From Ypsolopha sequella (lineage: Eukaryota; Arthropoda; Insecta; Lepidoptera; Ypsolophidae), in the NCBI GenBank assembly GCA_934047225.1, contig OW204000.1, positions 19,858,001-19,922,000 on the forward strand: a stretch of 64,000 nucleotides of DNA, written 5' to 3'. The position numbers and the translations under genes are program-made. The stretch's first letter is position 1. Each line of letters begins with the position of its first letter. Shown here piece by piece: positions 22,541-33,576 of the stretch. Under the pieces are notes generated by a model. That model searched no databases and was not told the origin of the DNA. It was given only the letters and a program-made list of their open reading frames with translations.

Positions 22541-22810
22541 TTAAACAGTATAGGTAAGTACTTGTAAAACCGCTTTGGGGCGGCTGATTGGATTTTACCT
22601 TGTATAATATATATTATAGCACACCGTGCGTAAATTGACCACTTTACGCGCGTGCGTAAAGTCGGCATTTTCCGCACTTGTGCTATAAAAAATTATACGA
22701 AACTCGTGCGAGAAACTTTTTCTCGACTCGTGTGATTGCAGCACTCGCCTTCGGCTCGTGCCGCAAACTCACACTCGTCAGAAAACGTTTCATCGCTCTC
22801 GTATCGTAAT
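22541..22810. mobile_element. Unclassified GC-richer repeat-like block
   Basis: Contains 'tgcgtaaattgaccacttta', 'ctcgtgcgagaaactttt' and 'cactcgccttcggctcgtg', words of the type seen at 60890-60960. No ORF; termini were not resolved. Confidence 0.4.
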
Positions 22811-23010
22811 GTACTATTTTACCTATCATTTTAATCGTAAATATATTGCTACATAAATTAAATAAACCTTTAATTTAGTTCATGTACATTTATTATTTTA
22901 TTACATATATTTTCTTTATTAGATTAAATTTGACGTATAAAAAGTGTATATATCTATACCTGCTTTGCAAAATAAACTATTTGAATTTGAATTTGAATTT
23001 GAATTTAACC
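22811..23010 (+). mobile_element. LINE 3' tail ending in GAATTT repeats
   Basis: Ends 'aaataaactatttgaattt' followed by four GAATTT-type units. Related tails in reverse orientation are at 38137-38615 and 52668-52800. 5'-truncated; no coding part. Confidence 0.65.
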
Positions 23011-23406
23011 AAAGCGTAACCATATTGCAGTATGGAAGCAGATAAAATACTTTTTATGTTACGAAAGTAAGAATTGACACGGTACATTTATCAAACAAAG
23101 GTAGGAAAACTGCGCTTAGAGTAAACATTGTATGAACATGAAATGTGATCGCACATAACAGTAATTCTCTGGGGAAGCGAAAAAACGTTCAAAATAAACG
23201 AAATAGCTCTGGAACGGAGTGCAAAATACACAAAGGTATACAAAAAAAAACGATAAACATACATAATAAATACAGTTTTGCAATAAACCTACAGAACAAG
23301 GGAAAGACAGAGAGCTCATTCATAAGATATAGTTGATGCAGTTCAGAAAGCACACAATCATCCTTGAATGATATCTTTCATGAATGTCTGCATACTACAG
23401 GGATCT
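23011..23406. other. Unassigned spacer
   Basis: Nothing recognised. Confidence 0.3.
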
Positions 23407-23800
23407 AATAGTAGTTTATGCTACAAGGGCCAAAAGGAATAAAATATGAGGACGATTTAAAACACGAGCGTAGCGAGTGTTTTAAACGTAACCGAGTAAT
23501 CTATTGCTTTTACGCCCGTGTATCATACTACGTTTTTCAATGCATAGTGTGAGGAAATTAAAACAAATATAATCTTGTGAACTTTAAATTATGATTGGCT
23601 CAAAAGGATTGTATCCAGAGCCGTTAAACAGTGGGAAAAAAAAGTATAACATCTATGGTACTCAGGAAAAGCTGCAGGTTAGCCAACCATTGCAAACAAA
23701 TAAAAAAAATAATAATAATAAAGCCCTAGGGCAAAATAATCGACTTTCTGTTCGGTTTTGATGCATAAAAAGTGGGCCTTTACGAGCACATGCATTGACA
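23407..23800 (-). mobile_element. Family A element, copy 2
   Basis: Minus-strand copy; at its left edge is AATAGTAGTTTATGCTACAA. It contains the hairpin-forming ACACGAGCGTAGCGAGTGT and an AATAATAATA run. Confidence 0.82.
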
Positions 23801-23822
23801 AAGATTTTAGGCGTTCGGCTCA

Positions 23823-24345
23823 ATGCTAGTAAAGAAATTAGAACCAGCAAGCATTCTCATAAGAAATTATGTTAAAGCATATCGAGGAGAAAAAATAATA
23901 ATTAGGGACCGATTCGATTTAAATAATAGGTCTTTACATATGAAATTGCCGTTTTCTATAGAGAATATGAAGGGAACTCAATTTTCAGTACTAACATTTT
24001 TGCATTTTTTTTAGGAATAACAAATCCAAATTTTAAAATTTCTTTCGTGTATGAATGAGACCACATTAAGCTAACAGCAACAATAATTTAATTTTTGACA
24101 AGTGTCAGCTATGAGAAATTATTACGAATCTTATAATAGAAATTTAATGGCATTTAGGACGAACTGTTTTTGAAGCTTAAATTTTAGTTATCAAACTGAA
24201 AATAACAACGAAATTTAATACGTAGAACCTTGAAATAAACTTTAAAACAAAAAACAAATAATGGAAATAGCTATTGAGTTATAGGAATTATGAACTCCTG
24301 AATCTGTAAGAGAATTTCGGCAATTTCATAGGTAAAGACCTGTTA
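23823..24345 (+). repeat. Dispersed repeat with conserved peptide, copy 1
   Basis: About 430 bp are shared with 52915-53375 on the same strand. One frame reads FDLNNRSLHMKLPFSIENMK here and FDDRSIHMQLPFSIDNLK there. A second block starts MEIA in both, open for 34 codons in copy 2 but stopped by TAG here. It looks like a decayed protein-coding element. I do not recognise the protein. Confidence 0.55.
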
Positions 24346-24649
24346 TATCATGTAGAATGTGAAGTAGGCGACGCTTGTCATCACAACTCCCATACAACTT
24401 GTACAGTGGAGACCACACCAAGCTATACACTTACAGTACGACACTAGCCCCTACAGAGAAGCATATAAGATAGGTACAAAGTCCAATGTGTTTTACTTGA
24501 TGCGGTCTCCACTGTACTACCACTTTCTCATCTCCATAAATCTGGTTTCGAGGCGCTGGAGATTCGCTAGGCTTGTTGAAATTATAATTAGAGATTATAG
24601 TAAATTTTACCTCCTACGATACAAGTTTGTTTATTGTCAATGCAAAACG
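24346..24649. other. Unassigned spacer
   Basis: Two 'gtggagaccacaccaa/tgcggtctccactgtac' words (about 24405 and 24500) form a short inverted repeat; nothing else is recognised. Confidence 0.35.
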
Positions 24650-25328
24650 GATGTTTGTACGGCTAGTTACCTAACTGTATAACTTGGTTAGCTATATGCG
24701 TCGATTCGGCGCAACACGGCTTAAGGGCCTTACTATTGCCAAATGGGTACTTTCTAAAGCCTACTCCTCGTTTATGGCCAAACCAAAAATAATGAAAAAA
24801 TGTATTATGAATAATCAACTCTTAGACAACATATGCAACAGTTTTCTTTTTCATACCACCAAAACTTCTACATGATTTTTTTTTTTGACCTCAAATTCCC
24901 TACTGCTCCTGAGTTGCTTGGCCGATTGAATTCATCTATGCTTTGATAAATAGATAAAGTTTATGGCTATAAACATAACATAAGATTATTCAATCGAGTA
25001 ATCACGTCCAAGTGAAAAGTATAATTTTCCCCTATTTCGCTCTATCAAGGACGCAGCGAGCGTCGTAACAGCCACTATGCATTGCGCGCTGATATGAACG
25101 TTATTTCAATGTCATTTCCGTTGATATTTGTAGTGACAAATATCGAGCTGCTAATTTGGCGATGGTAATCGCCTTAACTTATTTGACAGGACTAAATTTA
25201 ATTTGAGCGTTTTGCCTTTTTCTTTTTGTATCGAAAAGACAAAGACATAGTACTCAAAATAAGGATAGTCCTGTCAAATAAGTTAAGTTGTGTTGCGCCG
25301 AATCGACACATTTGTCGTACAAACATCC
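24650..25328. mobile_element. Long-TIR element containing family E copy 2
   Basis: Outer ends GGATGTTTGTAC (24650) and GTACAAACATCC (25328), plus GTCGATTCGGCGCAACAC facing GTGTTGCGCCGAATCGAC, show interrupted TIRs of about 65 bp. The interior 24718-25200 is family E in reverse orientation. No transposase. Confidence 0.7.
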
Positions 25329-25333
25329 TTATT

Positions 25334-25723
25334 TTAAAAGGCTATGCGAATTTTATGTTTGTCACTGTCACTCCAAGCGAAAAAACGCGCAGTGCGAGTG
25401 GGGTGGATTCAGGGCAAAAGGGAAAAAAGTTGGTTTTATATTTTTATTAAAAAAACTAAACTAGCTAGCAAAATTTCCAAAATCCAAATTTTTGAGTTCT
25501 GTACATGGCTACTACTCGTTAAACGAGGAGAAAAAGTGTTTTAGAAGACCTCATTTCAACAATTATTTCTATCGAGGAAAGTTTATCCAAACATGTTATC
25601 CAAAAACAAAACCCTAGATTATATAGTCAAAATTCATATACCAGAAACTGATTATAATTTTCCGTGTATTTCATGAAATACACAGAAAATAATCAACCAT
25701 ATTTTTTTTACATATCGCTTTAA
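25334..25723 (+). mobile_element. TTAA-ended MITE, copy 2
   Basis: Starts TTAAAAGGCTATGCGAATTT and ends CATATCGCTTTAA. Shares 'tttctatcgaggaaa', 'aaccctagattatatagtc' and 'tatttcatgaaat' with copies at 30545 and 54613. Confidence 0.75.
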
Positions 25724-26335
25724 ATAAATTAAAAATAATAAGGTCTATCTGCGGAAACTTTAAATGACTAACTAGAGTTAATTTAAGTTTTTTACTATTG
25801 TTATTAAAATAGTCGCTAGTTTTCCAAAATAAGTAATAAATAAATAAATGAAAAGTCTTTACAGTTTATGTGTTACACAATGTAAAGGTATTGGATCAAA
25901 ATAATACTTACTCTTGATTAGGTCGGTGACTTCATACATTATTTTTATTTTTTATTTTTTTTCTATACTCGCAGTATGTTAACGTATCTTTTTTTAAGTT
26001 TACTATAAGAATTAGTAGGGCCCAAAAATACATTTATTTAGCTTTCAGCCGTGCCAAATTTGTTGCCAACAATTATGCGTACTCGTGGAGTACAGACAGC
26101 GACAAAACTTGTTAACAAAATAAATACATACAAGCTCCAACCAGCGAAACTTGGTGTAAATAAATCAAAAAGTTCAAAGTACAGACGATGAGGCGATACG
26201 ACTATGTATCTTGTAATTTATACTTCAAGGTTTTAATTATACGACTACAAACTTCTCTGAGACTTTTCTTTTTGTATGTACGTTACTGTTAATTATTTTA
26301 CTTATGTAATTCAGTACGAATAAAAATATACAAGA
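25724..26335. other. Unassigned spacer
   Basis: Nothing recognised. Confidence 0.3.
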
Positions 26336-26337
26336 AA

Positions 26338-26525
26338 AAACCAGTCAAGTGCGAGTCAGACTCGCGTACTTAGGGCTTCGACCAAAATAAATTTTGGTCG
26401 AAGACCTAGGGTTCCGTATTGTAAAGGATAAATTTAATTTTGTAATTTTTTTTCGTGAATTTCTCAACCGCTTTAATTTTCCTAATTTATCGACTTTCTG
26501 TTCGGTTTTGATGCATAAAAATTAA
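26338..26525 (+). mobile_element. Chimeric repeat: CCGG-family head joined to a family A fragment
   Basis: Starts ACCAGTCAAGTGCGAGTCAG, follows the long-form CCGG repeat to about 26485, then switches to 'tcgactttctgttcggtttt', an internal piece of family A. A short palindrome around 'ttcgaccaaaataaa' sits at about 26385-26410. Confidence 0.6.
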
Positions 26526-27200
26526 GTATATGTGCATATTTTTGTTTGGGATTTATTTTTTATATATTTTTATAATATTTATATCATATAGTTATGTAAT
26601 TCTATTTTTAAATCCAAAGAATCATTCCTTAAACAGCCATCACATCAGCTATTTGACATCTATTAAGGAAAGTCCATTCAGTAAATAAAGTAAAGCACCT
26701 ACTTTGTCTACATTTTACCTAAATAACACTAATATACTCTATTAGAGCCCAATCGATACGGCCTCGTGATTGCTAGTGGCCACACAGACCAATCAATCAC
26801 AATTTACTGTGGGCCTTTTTGACCCCTCTTGCCCGATTTAGCTATAACCACTTTACAATGGTCTGTAATTTAGAGTTGAAAAGGTGAAAGGAAAGGCCAG
26901 AGTACAGTGGTTGTGTGTATCGGTTGTTGATAATGTTTGTTCCTTAAAATGTGTCGTTTAGCCCTTTGGGATAGGTACCATCGGGGAAAAGTCCACTAAG
27001 CCACACTTCGCTTTTATTACAGAGTCGTAGTCGTCAGCGGATAAATATCGGTAAAAAACTTTATACATTTGATTGATTATTATTATCTTTTGGCAAAAGT
27101 TTCTTACTGATATTTTGGTGGCAGATCTTCAGTTCTAGGCATAGCATAGACCGTAAATACCAAATCCTTTGGTGACTGATATAGCTACACCCAAATATAT
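26526..27200. other. Unassigned spacer
   Basis: Bases 26740-26960 are less AT-rich ('gcccaatcgatacggcctcg') but carry no recognisable gene. Confidence 0.3.
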
Positions 27201-27201
27201 A

Positions 27202-27594
27202 TTTTTTCAATGCATGTGCTCGTAAAGGCCCACTTTTTATGCATCAAAACCGAACAGAAAGTCGATTATTTTGCCCTAGGGCTTTATTATTATTATTTTT
27301 TATTTATTTACAATGGTTGGCTAACCTGCAGCCTTTCATGTGTACCATAAATGTCATACTTTTTTTTCCACTGTTTAACGGCTCTGGATACAGTCTTTTT
27401 GAGCCAATTATAATTTAAAGTTCACAAAATTATATTTGTTTTATTTCCTCACACTATGCATTGAAAAACGTAGTATGATACACGGGCGTAAGAGCAATAA
27501 ATTACTCGGTAACGTTTAAAACACTCGCTACGCTCGTGTTTTAAATCGTGCTCGTAATTTATTTCTTTGCGCCCTTGTAGCATAAACTACTATT
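27202..27594 (+). mobile_element. Family A element, copy 3
   Basis: Complete copy from TTTTTTCAATGCATGTGCTC to ACTACTATT, including the hairpin ACACTCGCTACGCTCGTGT near 27520. Confidence 0.83.
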
Positions 27595-27948
27595 TAAACT
27601 TAATTATGTAAAAAAGTAATGTTTATGATAAACATTTACAATATTTGAGATGTTTTAACGAAATATAAAAGAAACAAAAGAGTGTTACCCATGAAAGCTG
27701 CTGAAAATTGAGTCAAACTTGATTGTGATAGGGAAGGTAATTTAATGCAAATAAAGGTAGTTCCTGAATAAAAAGGTTCTGTACCTACTCTACCAAAGAA
27801 CCAAGGTTGTCTTCCCTTTTAATATCTTACCTTTATTTAGGGTGACAAAGCTTCGGAGTCAATAAATTACTTCAGAATTTTAGTTATATGTGGCATCATT
27901 TATAGGAATTAGGAGATAATATAAATTATAAATATAAACAAATAAATA
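27595..27948. other. Unassigned spacer
   Basis: AT-rich, nothing recognised. Confidence 0.3.
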
Positions 27949-27988
27949 CGATACATTTCGACTCCTCCATGGAGTCGCCATCAGTCGA
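27949..27988 (-). ncRNA. Degenerate hammerhead-like motif
   Basis: On the minus strand TCGA, CTGATGG, then a perfect GACTCC/GGAGTC stem II, then GAAATGTAT. Position 9 is G instead of A, and stem I does not close well, so activity is doubtful. It fits the same family as the motifs at 8428, 39131 and 46504. Confidence 0.45.
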
Positions 27989-28144
27989 ATGAAAAAGTTT
28001 AATAAGCTTGGATTTAAAAAAAAGATTAAAATAATGATAATTTAATGTTGATTTAAAAAATAAACTATTTTTGAGATAGAGGTATTTCTTCAAATTCATG
28101 AAAGAAAACACAGCTTATATTTACTTTTACAACCACTTAATAAG

Positions 28145-28330
28145 TTCTGCACACAAATAGCAATTCTTATTTATTTATTTATTACACTTTTTGTACCTTT
28201 ACAAACATAATTTACAACACATTTTCACATAAAAGACAGACATTGTGTAAGAAGGCGGCACGGCACTTATTGCTAATAGCAATATCTTCCAGGCAACCTT
28301 AATTCTGTTTTGCCTCATTACCAGTTTATT
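28145..28330 (-). mobile_element. LINE 3' tail with conserved hairpin, copy 1
   Basis: Minus-strand tail. The hairpin ATTGC-TAATA-GCAAT is at 28269-28283, preceded by GGCGGCACGGCACTT and followed by ATCTTCCAGGCAACC. TTTATT repeats mark the 3' end. No coding part. Confidence 0.65.
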
Positions 28331-29230
28331 CCTTATGTTTTTGCTCCTCAATAAAATTGACGTCATTCCTCATCTACCGCAGATTGCCATGAAAAGCGCA
28401 ACTTCACGACCCGTAAACTCCCCGTTAACCCCAGTTTATGGTCACCCTGACATTTCCGCAGCTCACAAAGTCCGACTAACTTATTCATGGAGGCTTCACA
28501 ATCTTATGTAGATTGTTGCTGCAGACTTCCAACACTTCCAAGTAGGGTCCACTGAAGCTTCGGCTATCTTCGGACAAATTTGAGCCGAAGCTTTAACAAC
28601 AACAACACGTCTGCCTTCTAATGTAACAATACCTATGTTGGTTTGTTGGTTAGCTATACCTGTGCAATCAAACAATGGATAGCAGTGAAACTTTTGCTGC
28701 GGGGGCTTTCACATAAGCAACTTTTTATCCCCGGAAATTTGCCAGTTCCTTGAAGGCTGTCCAGGAAATAAAATACACCCTCGCGAAATACTAGTTTTAT
28801 GTATTTTTCCACAATCATCTCAGAGTTAAGTCAATCATCCTAAGTTTCGAGTAAAAGCGCAAGGCCTAGAGGGTACATAGAGCAATACCATGTTCAACAT
28901 AACAAAACTACTTACGAGAATTTATGAAAAAAAGCATGTTTTAATAATAATTTACATCATAACCCTCCATGTTGTTTGGCCGAACGAAAGGGTCGGACTT
29001 AGGCCGAAAAATCTGAACTCTGTCGGGCGCTACCTCCAAGTTATAGCTTTGCAGAAGGGCTCAACCTGTCAGATGTTTAACGAAATTATGCAACCTTCTG
29101 CTTTGTTACAATACAACTCTATTAGTTGGAAAATTAGAAGCTTGAAGCTAACTGGTAGGAATAGAATTTTCTTGTTTTATATTTTTTATTTCGAAATTAT
29201 TTTTGAAATGTAGATGTTCTGTTACTGATC
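28331..29230. other. Unassigned spacer
   Basis: No repeat partner found in the window. The 324-bp plus-strand frame 28890-29213 has no motif and is probably chance. Confidence 0.3.
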
Positions 29231-29231
29231 A

Positions 29232-29310
29232 TTTACGGTCAATGCAGTTCGGCTTTGGAATGAGCTTCCGCTAACCCTCAGAAATCTCCCTTCCGTGTCC
29301 TCTTTTAGAT
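29232..29310 (+). pseudogene. LINE ORF2 C-terminal fragment
   Basis: The frame reads TVNAVRLWNELPLTLRNLPS then VSSFRFK, the signature of the C-terminal end of Jockey/CR1-type LINE proteins (WN-x-LP ... S-x-x-x-FK). It is truncated on the left and joined on the right to a TTAA-ended MITE. Confidence 0.62.
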
Positions 29311-29760
29311 TTAAGGCGCTACGGAAAAAAATCAACACTTTTAGAACTTCTATATCTACTTTGGTATATAATGTATAATTTTGATAAAATAGTATATTAT
29401 TTTTGGAATCTTTCTCTAGGGAACTGTTAAAACAGAAACGCGATTAGATAATTTCGGCTCGATAGAAGTATTTATTGAAATGAGGTCTTTATCGACACCA
29501 AAATATCGGTAAGAAACTTTTGCCAAAAGATCTGGTTTGACGATTTAGAATGACATATGGACTGCAATTATATTTTATTAGATGGGTTTTAACAGTATCT
29601 AGAACCTGGTTAAACGAAATTTTGATAGCGTTTTTAGTACATTTTATATTAATAAAAAACCTACTTTTTGCTACTTTTCCACAAATCCGTCCCTCTCGCA
29701 CTAAGGGTTTTTTCACGTGTGGAGTAACAGGGACGCTAAAACTTTTACATATCGCCTTAA
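29311..29760 (+). mobile_element. TTAA-ended MITE, copy 3
   Basis: Starts TTAAGGCGCTACGG and ends CATATCGCCTTAA. On the minus strand it holds a 75-codon frame containing SRFFINIKCTKNAIKISF, closely matched in copy 6 at 48252-48619. Confidence 0.78.
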
Positions 29761-30544
29761 CTTGAAAACTTATTATCTTTCATATCTATGATTGACTCGA
29801 CTGACTATGCTACTTTATTTATTTGTATGTGTGTATTTATGTATGTATTAGTATGTAGTGTATTTTATTCAAATATTAGGCTTGAAGATTATTATTCTTT
29901 TCTCTCTATACCGTCGGTTGATTGGAAGAAATTTCTTTTTATGGAATAAGTCTGCCCTTGCCTTCTGTGTTATCCTATACTCTGTGTTTTTATTCAAATT
30001 TTCTGTGCAATAAAGTGTGCAATAGGACGAGTTGACGGACGTCAAAATGTATTTTTTAACGTTCGATGACATTATGTTTCTTCTTTTCATTTTATATAGG
30101 TAATGTACAGTCACAAACAAAACTTTTGGAGATAAAATAAATTAAAGACAAAGAAAATAATGTCATCAGAGTCTGTATTCACAAAAAAAGGCTTACTTTT
30201 TAAATGCTACTAAATACACACATGCCCTAACATAAGCAAAATATAAATTAAATTTACTATTAAAAAGTAAAAAGATTATGTAAATTAAAAGTAAAATGGG
30301 TCAATTGATCAATAAAATCGGTTGTCTCAAATTAATCAAAAAAGCGAAAGTTTATGTTTCCTTTTAAACATTATAAAAATAAGTCATTTATATTGGTAAC
30401 CGGTGCAATTTGGCAGACCGTAATATTATGTAAATAACTTGTTTTGTACATGTTATTGATTTTTATTTATAATTGTGATCATCTGTAATCTTCTTAATCT
30501 TCGGTTTCTTTATTTTAGCATCATAAAAGTTTATAATAAATGTC
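29761..30544. other. Unassigned spacer
   Basis: TATGTATGTA-type repeats at 29823-29860; nothing else recognised. Confidence 0.3.
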
Positions 30545-30919
30545 TTAAGAGGCTATGCGAATTTTATTTTTGTCACTGTCAGTCCAAGCAAAAACACGCT
30601 CAGTGCGAGAGGGGCGGATTATAATAGGTAGCAAAATTTCAAATATCAAATCTCGAGATGTTGTTGAAACACACCTAAAAAAATATGTTTGAGTTCTGTA
30701 TATGGTTCTTATTCGTCAAACGAGGAGAAAAAGTGTGTTTGAAGACCTCATTTCAACAATTATTTCTATCGAGGAAAATGTATCCAAACATGTTTTCCAA
30801 TTTCAAAACCCTAGATTATATAGTCAAAATGCATATACCAGAAATGTAATCAAATTTTCCGTGTATTTCATGAAATATACAAAAAAGGAGCACCTTTATT
30901 TTTTTACATATCGCCTTAA
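30545..30919 (+). mobile_element. TTAA-ended MITE, copy 4
   Basis: Starts TTAAGAGGCTATGCG and ends CATATCGCCTTAA. Closest in text to copies 2 and 7. Confidence 0.78.
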
Positions 30920-30959
30920 AGTTATTTCTCATAAACGGTATTTTCAAAAATTATAAAAA

Positions 30960-31625
30960 GTATGTATATATATTATTAGTTAAACCGTAAAGAACAACTT
31001 TGTGTTCGGAAATTATTCTGGCGTAGAAGAAACAGCATGACAATATTGTTCAAAGTCAAGCTGTTTTTAGGCAAAAATCATGTAAAATTAGATATTTCTT
31101 TGAAACCACTAATGGTATTTGTATGGTTATTTTAATAAAAGGAAAATGTTGCTTAGAAAATCATTTATGGAATCTTTTTCCGTCCATTGCGCAGTGGCGT
31201 GCACAGAACTTTTTTCCGGAAAAGCAATCAGAAGGTCAAGTACGACAATAAAAAAAATATGAAAAAATTTAAATAACACTTTGAAAAAAAAACGTTTGTA
31301 GGCACTGCCTACCCTAGATTGGACATTTTCATACAAATTTTTTTTTTTTCGAAGTCATATTTAAATTTTTTCATATTTTTTTTATTGTCGTGCTTGACCT
31401 TCTGATTGCTTTTCCGGAAAAAAGTTCTGTGCACGCCACTGCCATTGCGTCCATATGAAAAGTATATTTTCTCCAATTTTGCGCTATCCGGAGACTCAGC
31501 GACGTCGTAATGCATTGCGCACTGATATGAACGTTATTTCAATATAGTTTCTGTCGATATTTGTATCGACACAGGTTGACTCAAGGTCGTTGTCGACTAT
31601 CTGCCCCTTAATAAAACATTTAATC
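30960..31625 (+). mobile_element. Family E element, copy 3, carrying a hAT MITE
   Basis: Matches 16832-17200 on both sides of the insertion at 31192-31441 ('acagcatgacaatattgttc' left, 'atgcattgcgcactgatatg' right). Confidence 0.72.
31192..31441. mobile_element. hAT MITE with exact 8-bp target duplication
   Basis: 250 bp with ends CAGTGGCGTGCACAGAAC and GTGCACGCCACTG. The duplication CCATTGCG is exact at 31184-31191 and 31442-31449. The two halves form a long inverted repeat ('aaaaaatttaaataac' and complement). A second copy borders the satellite array at 33577. Confidence 0.92.
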
Positions 31626-32324
31626 GTAAATCTAAATTATATTCCCCGAGACTTTTCATACCGCACTAAGCACTATTCAAAAGCAACAGAGACGAAAATC
31701 GAGTGCTCTTGTTGTTACACCCCTAAAGTACTTAAGGGAAGCTGTGTAAATTAGATGTTTCATTTATTATTAATTAGCTCTGTACAGATCATACGGGTAC
31801 CCTCTTTGTGACGAAGTTGTTGTTACAATTAAGAGCAAAGCTACCCATCCTTGTTAATCTGTACTTGATTTTGCTGTTACTTTTCTACTTACTACTAAAT
31901 TAACTTAACTTTGCAATTATTCATCTCAACTTGTTCATGTAAATATATTGTAATGCTATGGAAGAGCGGCGTCTTCTAATACAGGTAATTCCTTACTTAA
32001 ATAGAGTCCCCAAACACTGTAAAAAAAATTGTATGATTAAGTTGTGAAAATAAAATATTTTTCATTTTTTTTTCATTTTTTCATATACAGAATGTAAAAA
32101 GATTGAGACCTACATAAAACTACATAATCTAATAATCAAACTGAACAACTCTCTGAAGAAAAATACACGCGCAAAACATGAGAGAAGAAAATATTCAATA
32201 TCCCACTTTCGGTCGCAATCTCGTTTTGGTAACAGGCAAATTCAGTTTCAGCGGGGTCGAATTAGTTAATTAACACCTGTTACTAAAAAGTAATATTGTT
32301 TGCTTCTAGGATATAATTTTTTTG
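31626..32324. other. Unassigned spacer
   Basis: Nothing recognised. Confidence 0.3.
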
Positions 32325-33572
32325 AATACTAGCGCGCTCTATTTGTCGACATGCATAATACTAGCGCGCTCTATTTGTCGACATGCATAATACTAGCGCG
32401 CTCTATTTGTCGACATGCATAATACTAGCGCGCTCTATTTGTCGACATGCATAATACTAGCGCGCTCTATTTGTCGACATGCATAATACTAGCGCGCTCT
32501 ATTTGTCGACATGCATAATACTAGCGCGCTCTATTTGTCGACATGCATAATACTAGCGCGCTCTATTTGTCGACATGCATAATACTAGCGCGCTCTATTT
32601 GTCGACATGCATAATACTAGCGCGCTCTATTTGTCGACATGCATAATACTAGCGCGCTCTATTTGTCGACATGCATAATACTAGCGCGCTCTATTTGTCG
32701 ACATGCATAATACTAGCGCGCTCTATTTGTCGACATGCATAATACTAGCGCGCTCTATTTGTCGACATGCATAATACTAGCGCGCTCTATTTGTCGACAT
32801 GCATAATACTAGCGCGCTCTATTTGTCGACATGCATAATACTAGCGCGCTCTATTTGTCGACATGCATAATACTAGCGCGCTCTATTTGTCGACATGCAT
32901 AATACTAGCGCGCTCTATTTGTCGACATGCATAATACTAGCGCGCTCTATTTGTCGACATGCATAATACTAGCGCGCTCTATTTGTCGACATGCATAATA
33001 CTAGCGCGCTCTATTTGTCGACATGCATAATACTAGCGCGCTCTATTTGTCGACATGCATAATACTAGCGCGCTCTATTTGTCGACATGCATAATACTAG
33101 CGCGCTCTATTTGTCGACATGCATAATACTAGCGCGCTCTATTTGTCGACATGCATAATACTAGCGCGCTCTATTTGTCGACATGCATAATACTAGCGCG
33201 CTCTATTTGTCGACATGCATAATACTAGCGCGCTCTATTTGTCGACATGCATAATACTAGCGCGCTCTATTTGTCGACATGCATAATACTAGCGCGCTCT
33301 ATTTGTCGACATGCATAATACTAGCGCGCTCTATTTGTCGACATGCATAATACTAGCGCGCTCTATTTGTCGACATGCATAATACTAGCGCGCTCTATTT
33401 GTCGACATGCATAATACTAGCGCGCTCTATTTGTCGACATGCATAATACTAGCGCGCTCTATTTGTCGACATGCATAATACTAGCGCGCTCTATTTGTCG
33501 ACATGCATAATACTAGCGCGCTCTATTTGTCGACATGCATAATACTAGCGCGCTCTATTTGTCGACATGCAT
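32325..33572. repeat. Tandem array, 39 units of 32 bp
   Basis: The span is 1,248 bp, exactly 39 x 32, and no substitution was seen when reading through. Unit features in order: AATACT, the palindrome AGCGCGCT, CTATT, the palindrome TGTCGACA overlapping ATGCAT. No spacers, so it is not CRISPR. A 32-bp period shifts frame each unit and brings TAG or TAA into all plus frames, so it is not coding. The right edge abuts a truncated hAT MITE. Confidence 0.97.
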
Positions 33573-33576
33573 ATAT

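Noticed and set aside
22541..22810. CpG island or promoter
   Set aside because: The GC-richer words match the style of other repeats in the window and no gene follows.
28890..29213. 107-codon plus-strand protein
   Set aside because: No motif and no supporting context.
32325..33572. CRISPR-like array
   Set aside because: The 32-bp units abut with no spacers, and the context is eukaryotic.
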